64,000 nt of DNA from Daucus carota subsp. sativus (Eukaryota; Streptophyta; Magnoliopsida; Apiales; Apiaceae). Both the position numbers and the translations under genes were made by a program. Positions 24,258 to 33,843 of this stretch are shown one piece after another. Position 1 is the stretch's first letter; every line of letters starts with the position of its first letter. The DNA is taken from the NCBI RefSeq assembly GCF_001625215.2, contig NC_030383.2:46434380-46498379 (forward strand), read 5' to 3'. A model generated the notes under the pieces. It did no database searches. It saw only the letters and a program-made list of their open reading frames with translations, and was not told the DNA's origin.

Positions 24258-24906
24258 CAGGGGTGTTCACTAAACCGCCCACACCGCATAAACTGTCCGC
24301 ACCAAACCGCAAAATACGATTTTTCTTTTTTGTGGTGCTGTTGCGGGTTGAAATTTTAACAAACCGCGCGGTGCGGTGCGGGTTGCGGTTTGATATTATA
24401 CAAACGCGGTTCAAACCGCACTGCACCACTATTTTCTAATATATAAAAATATATCAAATATAATTATAAATATTTATAGTATATAGATAGATTATTTATG
24501 ATGTTATCTCCTATATTATATAGATAGATTATTTTTTCTATAAAATAACTTGTTAGTGTTAAAATCTTTTTATCTTCATCATTATCATACACATATTTTA
24601 GTTTATATTTCTTGATGAGTACCATTACTCTAAATTTGTGTGTGTGTGTGTTTTATAAAAATTATATTTAAATACATATAGTTTAAAATTATTTTACATT
24701 GTCAGTCAAAAGTATAAATTTTTTGAATGTATAAACCACACAAACTGCAAGAACCGCACCACACCGCACCGCAATTTTGTGGTGTGGTTTACGCGGTTTT
24801 AATATTACGCGGTGCGGTTGCGGTTTACGAATTTTCCCAAACCGCATGCGCGGGTCGGTTCGCGATTTTAGAAAAAAATCGCACTGCTCGCACCACGAAC
24901 ACCCTA
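24258..24906. mobile_element. hAT-type non-autonomous element with 8-bp duplication
   Basis: 649 bp. The ends are CAGGGGTGTTC and GAACACCCTA (inverted), flanked by identical 8-bp GCATGGAT (24250-24257 and 24907-24914). An 8-bp duplication and CAGGG/TAGGG ends fit the hAT superfamily. Both subterminal zones are packed with AACCGC, GCGGTT and CCGCACC words, while the centre is AT-rich. Non-coding. Confidence 0.9.
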
Positions 24907-24923
24907 GCATGGATGGCCACTAA

Positions 24924-25612
24924 GAGCATCTCTAAGGGGATTAGCTAAAATAGTTAGTTAATATAATATATAATAATGATTATGTAAAATTTGTTGAACC
25001 TGTAAGGTGATGTACTCCAACGGTGTTAGCTATATTGATTAGCTATATTTCAAAAACAATATTATATTATTATTTTCAAATTTAAACGGTTATGATTTTG
25101 TTTTACTAAACCGAATCGAGCCGAAATAATTTTTAAACCGAACCGAACGAAAATAATTTGATATATTTAATAAACAAACACACGTCTAATACTAAGTAAG
25201 TAAATAACATGAAAATAGACTATGGCATATTTCTCATCTTTCAATTGCAATAAATAAAAGCAAAGACCATTTCCCGATTCAATACCAAATAAAATATCAA
25301 TTCATAGCAAAAGAAAAACAAACCAAACACATCCACACGCAAATTAATTTAAAGGCGGGGAGAGGAAAACAAGATGAATTGAGCAGGGGAGGAGAAGAAA
25401 TGCGCGGGAGCTGACTAGACTGATATAGATATTGATATAGATGATGATCTTGGGTTCAATAGAAATAGCGGGTGAAGGATTGATAGCTATATATTTACCT
25501 AAAAGGAGCTGATGGTTGGAGAGAAGGATTTAAGAGCTATTAGCTATATTGTGTACAGTATGCTGCCAGGTTGAAGATTATTACTAACAGATACACTGCA
25601 TTGGAGTTGCTC
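24924..25612. mobile_element. PIF/Harbinger-like MITE with TAA duplication
   Basis: 689 bp starting GAGCATCTCTAAGG and ending GCATTGGAGTTGCTC (inverted relative GAGCAACTCCAATGC), with TAA on both sides (24921-24923 and 25613-25615). A 3-bp TWA target and GAGCA-CTCC ends fit PIF/Harbinger. It starts nine bases after the preceding hAT element's right duplication. No coding frame is supported. Confidence 0.7.
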
Positions 25613-25615
25613 TAA

Positions 25616-26195
25616 GGCCAAAGAAAACTCTGTATATAAGGTCTGAAACAGTGACTTTAATAGCTAATAGGTATATCAGGTGGATTGGTAATTTTCTGGA
25701 AACTTTTTACTTGTTAGGGTCACATCGAACTATCACGTGTCCTAGATTCGTACACTTAAATTTTCGGGACCCCAGTGAAAACAATTCTTCTCTGCCGAAT
25801 TTAGAATGTTTAGTACAGTTTAAGTGTTTCTTACAGAAAGAATGATGTCTCTGAAATCCTTTTTGCTGATCAGTTGTCATCATGTCTTAATATTTGAATC
25901 TGCACAGATTTGTATGAGTGCTCTTGAATCTTGATATGTTATGTAAAAATCTGGTAGAGAGGAAATAGTCACTCTGCCATACATGCACAAACAACAGGAC
26001 TAAACAAAGGCAATCCCGGTTGATAGGTATGCAACATAACAACCTAATCCATATTACTTCCATCACATCAAAAAAATTTGAACAAACAATTAATAGCACA
26101 ATAACATGAACAAATTCAATCATAACTAGACGAACTTTTAAACTAAGAACATGATGAGTCCTAAATCTTGCTTGTATTGATCCTGTCCAGTATCT
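25616..26195. other. Gene-free DNA 3' of the repeat-protein cluster
   Basis: No gene recognised. The right part may be the 3' UTR of the minus-strand unit ending at 26196. Confidence 0.4.
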
Positions 26196-26988
26196 CTAGT
26201 TGTAAATGTCTTTAAAAACTGGCAGACGTTGATTATTAGGGCTCGGAGGTGGGCTCTCATCGTGATGGCGAATGATATTATACAAGTGTTCGAATTTTAC
26301 ATCAGCCTGTAGCTCTTCAGCTGAAGGTTGTATGTTATCGTTTTGTGGAAGCCAGCCCGTTAACATCCAGGGTTCCTCCAATACCTTAGCCCTCAGAACA
26401 ATAATTGCTGGTGCTAGGGCTTCCATCTCCAAAGCAGCTGCTGCTGCTCTTGTATTAGAAGAGTTCTGAACAGGTGCATTAGGCGTAGAAGGAATTGGCA
26501 AGTCCAAAAAGCAACTCTCTATCTCTTTTACAGTAATGTCCTTTATATCTGGTGCTGGCAGAAATTCTTTCATTGATAGAATATCTGCACTCACTGTAGG
26601 CTTAACGGGTATATTAGGCGCAGAGGAAACAGTCAAGTCCTGGGAGCCACTCTTTTTCTCCTCTTCAGTATTGTTATTAACGTTTGGTAGCTGGAACCGA
26701 GTTTTAAAATCAAATGGCGTGTTGCTCTGTGGATCCCCTGGATGGTTGTGAGGTTTGTCCCCCCCCCCCACCCAATTGTTTGACAACCTTGGCTCAATTT
26801 ATTTTCTTCATTTTTCCTCTTTGTTTGTGGTTGCGTCTGTTGTTATGATCCACCATCTCTGCTCTTAAAACAATCTTTGCATGGGCTTTCATCGTGAAAT
26901 TTGCAGTTGCTTCTTTTGTAATTGAAGTATTATGAGCATTGAAGGAACTCAAATCAGTTCTCTTTCGCTCTGTCTTGTTACTCTCCAT
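26196..26988 (-). pseudogene. Unknown repeat protein, unit A
   Basis: I do not recognise this family. Reading starts plausibly at ATG 26988 (MESNKTERKR, a basic N-terminus) and stops at TGA 26794-26796. A second long frame (26786-26196, no ATG at its start) carries FDFKTRFQLPNVNNNTEE, a QDLTVSSAPNIPVK module, then LPIPSTPNAPVQ, and ends FEHLYNIIRHHDESPPPSPN before TAA. Either an intron bridges the two frames or the gene is broken there. The junction holds an 11-base G run (coding strand, 26769-26759). The protein is acidic, low in Cys and without a membrane segment. Unit B (27043-27880) is a tandem homologue and 28920-29168 repeats its C-terminus. Confidence 0.5.
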
Positions 26989-27042
26989 TGTCCCTATTAA
27001 AAATAAAAGATCAGAACTCAACTTAAATGCAGAATAGGTGGT

Positions 27043-27880
27043 TTACAAGGTCATCATCACAGAAAATATTAGAACACATATATCCTCTTCAGCTGGTGGA
27101 ACATCTGCACTTGCAGAATGCTTAATAAGTACTTTAGGCACATATGTTTCAATCAATATATGAGAACATGGGGAGCTAATCTCTCTCTCTTTTCCAGTAT
27201 ATTTCTTAATGTATGGTAGAGAAAGATTCCCTTCAGCTGGCAGAATATCTGCAATTGTGTATTGCTCAACAGATATGTTAGGTGAATAGGTGCAAACAAG
27301 GCAGGCAACAGATATGTTAATGCGTATATTTTGGTATTTTCCTGTGTACCTGATGGTGGATGGTGGCAGAAACTCTTCAGCTGTCGAACTATCTGCAGTT
27401 GTGGAATACTTAACAGATGCATGAGGCGCGGAGGATATAGTCAAGTCCTGGAATCCGCCCACTATATCTTCTCCAAAGATGCCTTTTTTATGTGGTGGTC
27501 GCCCAAAATCAAATTCTTCTTCACTTGACAAATTATCTGAATTGCAGAATGCTTAACAAGAATGTTATGTTCAGAGGAAACAGTCAACTCTTTGGAGCCA
27601 CTCAATATCTTCTCTTCAGTACTATTGTTGAAGTTTGGTAGGCCTGGCCAAACTCTAAAATCAAACAGCGTGCCACTCTTCGGAGCCTATGTTGCTCTTG
27701 GATGGTTGAGAGGTGGTCCCCCCCCTTTTCATAATTCTCTGCTTTCGGTTTCTCATTTTTGCTGCCGTGTTTATGCTGCGTCTTCTCTTGCGATCCATTT
27801 TCTCTATCCCAAGACGTAAGAGTATTATTCACTAATTTACGAACAATTTGTGTATTAATGGGAATGAAATAAAGCATAAC
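27043..27880 (-). pseudogene. Unknown repeat protein, unit B
   Basis: Tandem homologue of unit A. From the minus strand it reads a basic N-terminal part (RKRRRS..MRNRKQRIMKRGG, 27820-27725), then LPNFNNSTEEKILSGS and KELTVSSEHN (27660-27570). After a frame change comes a frame (27531-27043) with three degenerate ~45-residue modules: QDLTISSAPHASVKY..AEEFLPP, SPNISVEQYTIADILPAEG and VPKVLIKHSASADVPPAEED. The modules share a P-x-(I/A)-x-V / A-D / A-E-E-x-L / Y-T-G-K pattern. An 8-base G run (27725-27718, coding strand) sits where unit A has its G run. Frame breaks suggest decay, though unseen introns could hide a working gene. Confidence 0.45.
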
Positions 27881-27956
27881 AAAATTTAGATCATCTTTCT
27901 TATTCTAGAAATAAGAGCAAGAAATAACAAGTCTATCATATATTTTAGTGAAAGAA

Positions 27957-28270
27957 TTAGTATTATTATAATTTGCTGACAATATGCATTTCAGGAAACT
28001 AAATACAAGTACATGAAATGATAATTAATCACTTTAAAACTATAGCAAGATGTAAAATTGAGTAAAGATGGCAAGTTTACCAGAGAGCAAGGAGCGTTTG
28101 TAAGATTCAAATTTTTAGCATTACTGTAATTGGCTGACAATTTGCATTTCAGGAAACTAAATGCAAGTACATGAAATGATAATTAATCACTTTAAGATGT
28201 AGCAAGATGTAAAACTGAGTAAAGATGGCAAATTTACCAAGGAGCAAAAGCGTTTGTAAGATTTAGAAAA
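27957..28270. repeat. Tandem direct repeat, period ~158 bp
   Basis: Two adjacent copies (about 27957-28114 and 28115-28270) share TTTCAGGAAACTAAAT (at 27989 and 28147), CATGAAATGATAATTAATCA and AGTAAAGATGGCAA. They lie upstream of unit B and could be its 5' flank. Confidence 0.85.
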
Positions 28271-28919
28271 AATGTTTATGCAACTTCTGAGAAAATTGAA
28301 AACAGTCTGAAGAAAATAAGTAGCGTTTCAGTAGTATATCTCCGATCTACACAAATCCAAAAAACCCGAATGATAAAGATCATAAAAAGATAGAAGACGG
28401 AGATTGAAAATATCAAAATCTTTACGTGTGTAGTGTGCTAGTAGAGTTTCTGCAACTTCTTGCAAAAAACAAAAATGCAATTCATAAAAACAACAAAATT
28501 CTTTTTTTTTTTTGAAACCAAAAACAACAAAATTCTTGATTATCTTCTCAGTCTGGAAACGAAAATTGAGCAGAAAACGCCAAGAACTTAAAAGTTAATC
28601 GCAGAAAACTATATCCCAGATTTTATATCAAGATTATAAACGAAGAGTAGAGCTGTTGTTATTATTTTGAAGGATTATAATATAAAGTATGAATATTAAT
28701 TTTTTGTTTTCTGTGTTATTATTTCGGTTTCAAACATTTTAATAAAGGTGTACTTGACTTGTTTATTTTATGCAACGGTAAAAAATACATAATATGAATA
28801 TTAAATTTTTATTTTTTGTGTTATCATTTTGGCATTGGACATTTTAACAGTGGTACACTTTCTCTCTTTTCCTATATGACTATATCAATATTTGTGTTTG
28901 ACACTAGCTGTAACTTTTT
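28271..28919. other. Gene-free DNA inside the repeat-protein cluster
   Basis: AT-rich. Contains a short local duplication of AAAACAACAAAATTCTT around 28480-28540. No gene is supported. Confidence 0.4.
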
Positions 28920-29168
28920 ATTCATGCGAATATTTTCAAACACTAGTAAACGTCGATCATTGGGACTTGGAGGTGAGCACCCTTCAAGTTGGCGGATGAT
29001 GTTGTATAAGCACTCGAAAGTTACACTAGCTTCTAGCTCTTCCACCGAAAGGTTTATGTTATCATTTGCTGAATGGTTTATGTTTTCCATTTCTAATTGC
29101 CAGCTTGTTAAAGTGTAGGGTTGCACAGATATCATTGTCATTGTCGCAATAATTGCTGAGGCTTTCAT
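28920..29168 (-). pseudogene. Unknown repeat protein, C-terminal fragment (unit C)
   Basis: An 83-codon minus-strand stretch ends with SVEELEASVTFECLYNIIRQ and SPPSPNDRRLLVFENI. This aligns over its whole length with the C-terminus of unit A (AEELQADVKFEHLYNIIRHH, SPPPSPNNQRLPVFKDI). No N-terminal modules or start are visible, so it is a truncated paralogue. The conserved reading frame across two copies is the best evidence that this family once encoded protein. Confidence 0.55.
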
Positions 29169-29710
29169 CTCGAAGAATGCAGCTGCTTCTATTACTTATA
29201 TATTAATGAAAGATATTACTTATTTATTAGTGAAAGATTTAAATGTTCAAAAAAATAAACTGGATTGTACCTCAACTGCCAATACAACTGGTGGAGAAAT
29301 AAATATTATACTAAAAAAATTGACTGTTTTGTTTCTTGGTCGTTTAACATATAGAATTTAGAAATTCACAAAGCTGAAAATGAAATCAAAGATATTCCAA
29401 GCGATCTAAATTGTACCAACTTTCCAGAAAAAATAACATCACAATTTACCTTATCACATACTTAAAAGTCATTATAGACCAGTGTTCATAAACTGAGATT
29501 GGGCACTCCAGCTATCGAAATGTTGGATACCACTTGTAGACAATGCCAAAAATGTATACCCCTAGTGGATGAACAATCTTTGATTGTGAAATGTGAGCTC
29601 TTGTCATAATTATCCCCGGCTTAGATATGACGATGCTTTCCAAATCCCCAAAAATACCAATAAAATCATCCTCAACAAATACAACATCGAATAAATTCAA
29701 ACATAACTAA
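29169..29710. other. Gene-free DNA
   Basis: No gene or strong repeat seen. Ends in the left duplication of the next element. Confidence 0.45.
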
Positions 29711-29719
29711 ATAAAAATA

Positions 29720-31275
29720 GAGTGATTGACACTTTGCACCCCTTATGTTTAGGCGCTTTTTCGATTTGGTCTCGAACAATTTTTTTTGGCAATATGCACC
29801 CAAAAGTTTGAAAAGCGCTACGCTTTGCACCCTTTTGACCACTCTCCGTTAATTGACCGTTAAAGTTAACAGATTTCAGGTTTTCACTTTGCACCCCACA
29901 GTTTTAATTATTTTTCATGAGTATTTTGAAATATTTTTTTTCCAAAAAAAATATTTTCCTCAAGATCGTCGATGGCCTAGTGAAAGGCCTCGTCCTCCCT
30001 TCCCATGATCAATGCAGATACATGTAAGATAAACATTCTAGTTATACAGTACATAAGACTACTACATGACTGGTAGCCAACAGATTAAATGATTTTCCTC
30101 TGCAGAACTAAGTTAAACAAAGCCATCAAATTTAGCATACTTGAGAAACAAATCGCACCATATACATGATAAATTAACTTTCATCTAGGAATCACCATTA
30201 GCAAATTTGTTCATAGAGTTTATGTCTGCTGCTGCATTAAGGATGATTCAGAAAAATACCCTGCTGCTGTAAAATACCCTTGCAACGTCTTTTTTCTTCT
30301 CAACTTCTACACTGTTGTTAAGGTTTTGGATCACATTACCTTGGTTGTCAGTTTCCGGCTTGTTGAGATCCATTGGGAGTTTCATTTTCACCAGGGACTC
30401 AGAGAATTGCTGCATGCTCCTCATTTACATGTCAACAATTTGTTGCTGCATAGCGGTTTGTTCAACTTCCAGGTTTATATTCCCAAGCGGAGCTGACAGT
30501 GCCTGAGTAACAAATTTGGCATTGCTGCTTTCTTGAACATTGTCTTTGGAACTAGGTATATTCGCGTCTAGGATTTCAAGTCCTTTTCTTGATGTTGCAG
30601 TGTCTAGACAAGCCGTAGGCCTTAGTGCCTCTTTAGTGATCGACTGATTTGGAGAATTCAGCAGACCAACAAGAGGATGACTCTTCTTCTCCATAGAGTC
30701 ACCAGAGTTTCGGTCATCACTCAAGCTTGTCATCGTAGAACTCAAAAAACCTGAATTCTGAACACTGCCGTTGGGAGATAGAGATACATACCCGTTGTCA
30801 TCAGATGAGTTAGCAGTCATCTCGTAGTCATCTACAGGTTGATGTGGTGCACCAAGGCGAAGAAATGAACCAGAATTAACCAGATCATGTCTCGACACAG
30901 AACCATGTCCTTCTAAATTGAAATACTGAGTCACCATCTGCTGATTCTCTCTAACTACATTGATGTCTGGAAATTCTATCCTCGAGTACTCAACTGGATC
31001 CAGCACCACTTATAGAATATAAGAATTTTGAGGAAAATATTTTTTTTTTGAAAAAAAAAATATTTCAAAAATACTCATGAAAAAAAATTAAAACTATGGG
31101 GTGCAAAATGAAAACCTAAAATCTGTTAACTTTAACGGTCAATTAACAGAGAGTGGTCAAAAGGGTGCAAACCGAAGCGCTTTTCAAACTTTAGAGTGCA
31201 TACTGCCAAAAAAAATTGTTTGAGACCAAATCGAAAAAGCGCCTAAACATAAGGGGTGCAAAGCGTCAATCACTC
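29720..31275. mobile_element. Mutator element carrying a gene fragment (Pack-MULE)
   Basis: 1,556 bp bounded by long inverted repeats of about 245 bp (29720-~29965 and ~31030-31275), both starting GAGTGATTGAC and containing CTTTGCACCCCTTATG. It is flanked by identical 9-bp ATAAAAATA (29711-29719 and 31276-31284). Long termini and a 9-bp target fit Mutator. The interior carries no transposase but holds a foreign coding fragment (30248-31009). Such gene-carrying elements are known as Pack-MULEs. Confidence 0.92.
30248..31009 (-). pseudogene. Captured coding fragment inside the Mutator element
   Basis: The minus strand reads one frame from about 31009 to TGA at 30248-30250, about 254 codons, broken only by a TAA at 30425-30427 between VDM and MRSMQQFSES. 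The protein is Ser/Asn/Asp-rich and hydrophilic: FNLEGHGSVSRHDLVNSGSF, GYVSLSPNGSVQNSGFLSS, AMQQQIVDM, MKLPMDLNKPETDN, ending VFYSSRVFF. It looks like the C-terminal part of a host regulatory or nuclear protein. I do not recognise the parent. There is no ATG at the 5' edge (GTG), consistent with capture of internal exon sequence. Confidence 0.6.
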
Positions 31276-31397
31276 ATAAAAATATAATGAAACACTCCAA
31301 AAAAAAGACAAAACAACCCTTCTAAGAGGAGCGACACGAAACATCTAAAAGATTGGTTTTTATTGAAACAAAATCAAAGAAAATGAAAGAAAATAAA

Positions 31398-31597
31398 GGA
31401 AAATGCTAGGGACCCTAAATATTTATCCCAAAAATTTTTCCCAAATGACGTGGCAAAATCTCATTGGTTGCATTCATTCCCATAATAATGAGGCCCTCTG
31501 CAGATTCATCAATCACCCAATCAAATTTCGCCACTTGTTAGCCACGTCATTTGGTAACAAATTTTGGGAAAAAAATTTGGGGTCTCTAGCATTGCCC
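31398..31597. mobile_element. Mutator-type MITE with 9-bp duplication
   Basis: 200 bp. Inverted ends GGAAAATGCTAGGGACC and GGTCTCTAGCATTGCCC enclose further complementary zones (ATGACGTGGC / GCCACGTCAT). It is flanked by identical GAAAATAAA at 31389-31397 and 31598-31606. The ATGCTA core resembles the ends of the 20488-20668 element. Confidence 0.88.
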
Positions 31598-31728
31598 GAA
31601 AATAAAAGGGTTAGTGATTTTTCCCCAGAAAAAAAGGTGAAAATCTCTCCACTAGCTTGAAAAGGGACAAAAAGAAAAAATGACAGGCGACTCTTCAACT
31701 CTAATTTTTTAGAGAACGTGATTACCTA

Positions 31729-32006
31729 TAGGGCTGTTTAACGAACCGAGCTGTTCGCGAACAAGCTCGAGCTCGGCTCGTTAAGAGCTCGTTCGGCTCG
31801 GCTCGTTAAGTTAATGAGCTCGAGCTCGAACACAAAAAATTGTTCGTTAAGTAAACGAGCTCGAGCCGAGCTTTTAGTATGTTCGGCTCGAGCTCGGCTC
31901 GAGCTCGACTCGAGCTCGCTCGGCTCGTTAAAGCTCGAAAAAATGCAAAATTTTTGGTTTTTTTTTATAATTTATATATGTTATTGAACTCAGAATTCAA
32001 CATATA

Positions 32007-32057
<51 letters not shown>

Positions 32058-32525
32058 AGTGATGTAACCAAAATTTCGGAAAATAATAATTTTATATGGT
32101 TTGCTATTTTAACAGTCAAGTAAAAGGTTAACTAGTACCGCTAACTAGTGTTTAATCCTAATATAGTGTTTCAATATTTTAAAAAATATTTCTTACCGAT
32201 CCAACCGTATGGATGTTAACATATATACATTTTAGTGATATAAACAAAGTTTCAAAAAAATTAAAATTATTTGGTTAGCTATTTTAAGAGTCAACTAGCG
32301 GTTTGTCTTTAATTTTTTCTGGCTCGGCTCGACTCGACTCGACTCGGCTCGGCTTGTATTTGTTCGCGAACAAGCTCGTGTTCGGCTCGTTAGTTAACGA
32401 GCCGAGCTTGAACACAATTTTTGTTCGATAAAAAAGCTCGGCTCGGCTCGACTCGTCAGAAAAAAAATTAAAACTCGGCTCGGTTCGGTCAAAACTCGAC
32501 TCGGCTCGGTTCGTGAACAGCCCTA
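31729..32525. mobile_element. hAT-type element with CTCGGCTCG-rich ends
   Basis: 797 bp. Ends TAGGGCTGTTTAACGAACCG and CGGTTCGTGAACAGCCCTA are inverted repeats, flanked by identical 8-bp ATTACCTA (31721-31728 and 32526-32533). The subterminal ~200 bp on each side are dense arrays of GCTCGAGCTCGGCTCG-type words able to pair with each other. The centre has an (AT)n tract near 32010-32053. Non-coding. The 8-bp target and TAGGG ends fit hAT. Confidence 0.92.
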
Positions 32526-32533
32526 ATTACCTA

Positions 32534-33726
32534 CATAATATTTTTACGGCATTATATAAGCTCCAACCAAACAACTTTGTTTGAACTAGGAAATAAGCCA
32601 GAAATAGATTATGACTTGTTAATTGGAAAGACAGAGATTGATTTAAAATTATAAATAAGTTATAAATTGAATAAAAACTAAAAGTTAATTTGATATATTT
32701 TTCTCATTGATTTGATTTTTTCTATATTTTTTTTATAAAAGTTCGATTCATATAGTTTCACTACAGGTACGGTCAATCTGTCGTTACTATTTTTCGACAG
32801 GATTAGTCTATTATAACTTGACGAGATAACCTTATCGACCACAAATTTTAAATAATATATTTATAAATATATAGTACAATTGAATATTTCTCCATTTATA
32901 GAAGAATTTGTTTTAAATTTAGAGTAGATGCATGCAATCATCATCGTGGACATCCATTTGATTCTTAATGTAATACACATGCATGCATTGCCGTTAAATG
33001 CAAATAGACGACTTTGCAAGAACTGGTAATCGCACCACAAGGTCCACAAACATACATTAATGGGAAATGCTAAGAAGTTCGTAGCTGTGGTATGGGTAAG
33101 TATGGCGATCACGTCGTAAGCTAATGAATCAAGTGCACGCACAAGAGAGAGCAAATAGTAAAGACAGCAGTTGAGCGAATTGATCATTTATTTGCTCTAG
33201 AATCTCACGCGCATGCCGCGCGATCACCGTCTATAAACTCCAAGATTTAATTTACATTATAATATGATTTTAAGTTTTTTGTAACTATAAGAAAAAACTG
33301 GCTCCAAATCTTCCATGTCCTTGAAATAATGCCCAACAGAGTTGAAAAAAATGATCTCAAATACTAGTTAGAGACGCTGATAATGTAGCATTTTCAATTT
33401 TGGGATGAAAACTAGATTGGGTAGCATTTTACTGTTTTAAGCCCATATAAAACGCTACACGTTTAGGTTAACCTAATTAGACGCGCGCCGTATAAAGTTT
33501 TCAATTAAGTTAACCTAATTATACCCTACACGGCGTTCTGTTAGGGATAACCTAATAGAACGCTACATTACTAAATGATATTTGGGGTCATTTTCCTGCA
33601 TTCTCATATTTAGGACATTAATGATGAATCTATAGGTACTCATCAGGGAAGCTAGAATTTATTTTGAAAAATGTTAAATAACCAAAAATAATAATAATAG
33701 TAATTTTTATTATCATCAGATTCGTG
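32534..33726. other. CYP96A upstream region
   Basis: AT-rich flank with no gene. Around 33360-33570 there are repeated GTTAACCTAATTA and AACGCTACA words, perhaps remains of a transposon, directly before the CYP96A promoter. Confidence 0.45.
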
Positions 33727-33734
33727 TATAAATA
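33727..33734 (+). promoter_or_regulatory. TATA box of CYP96A
   Basis: TATAAATA about 117 bp before the chosen start. It overlaps the upstream end of the long open frame, so codons before about 33760 are probably not transcribed. This supports the internal ATG at 33844. Confidence 0.6.
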
Positions 33735-33843
33735 TAACATAGCCTCCGGTATGCATTCTGATCCATATACTCACCATTGTCTAGATATATCAAAGATTTT
33801 AGCAATCACCTCTGGTCTATTCACTACGCCCATAGAATCATAT

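Noticed and set aside
24082-24439. Overlapping open frames on both strands (up to 115 codons)
   Set aside because: They run into the CG-rich end of the hAT element and reflect its word arrays, not coding.
30425-31009. 194-codon frame as an independent gene
   Set aside because: It has no ATG at its start, sits inside a Mutator element with intact ends, and continues past the stop as obvious former coding sequence.
33724-33843. Upstream 40-codon extension of the CYP96A frame
   Set aside because: It begins with GTG and overlaps the TATA box. The family length and membrane anchor fit the ATG at 33844.
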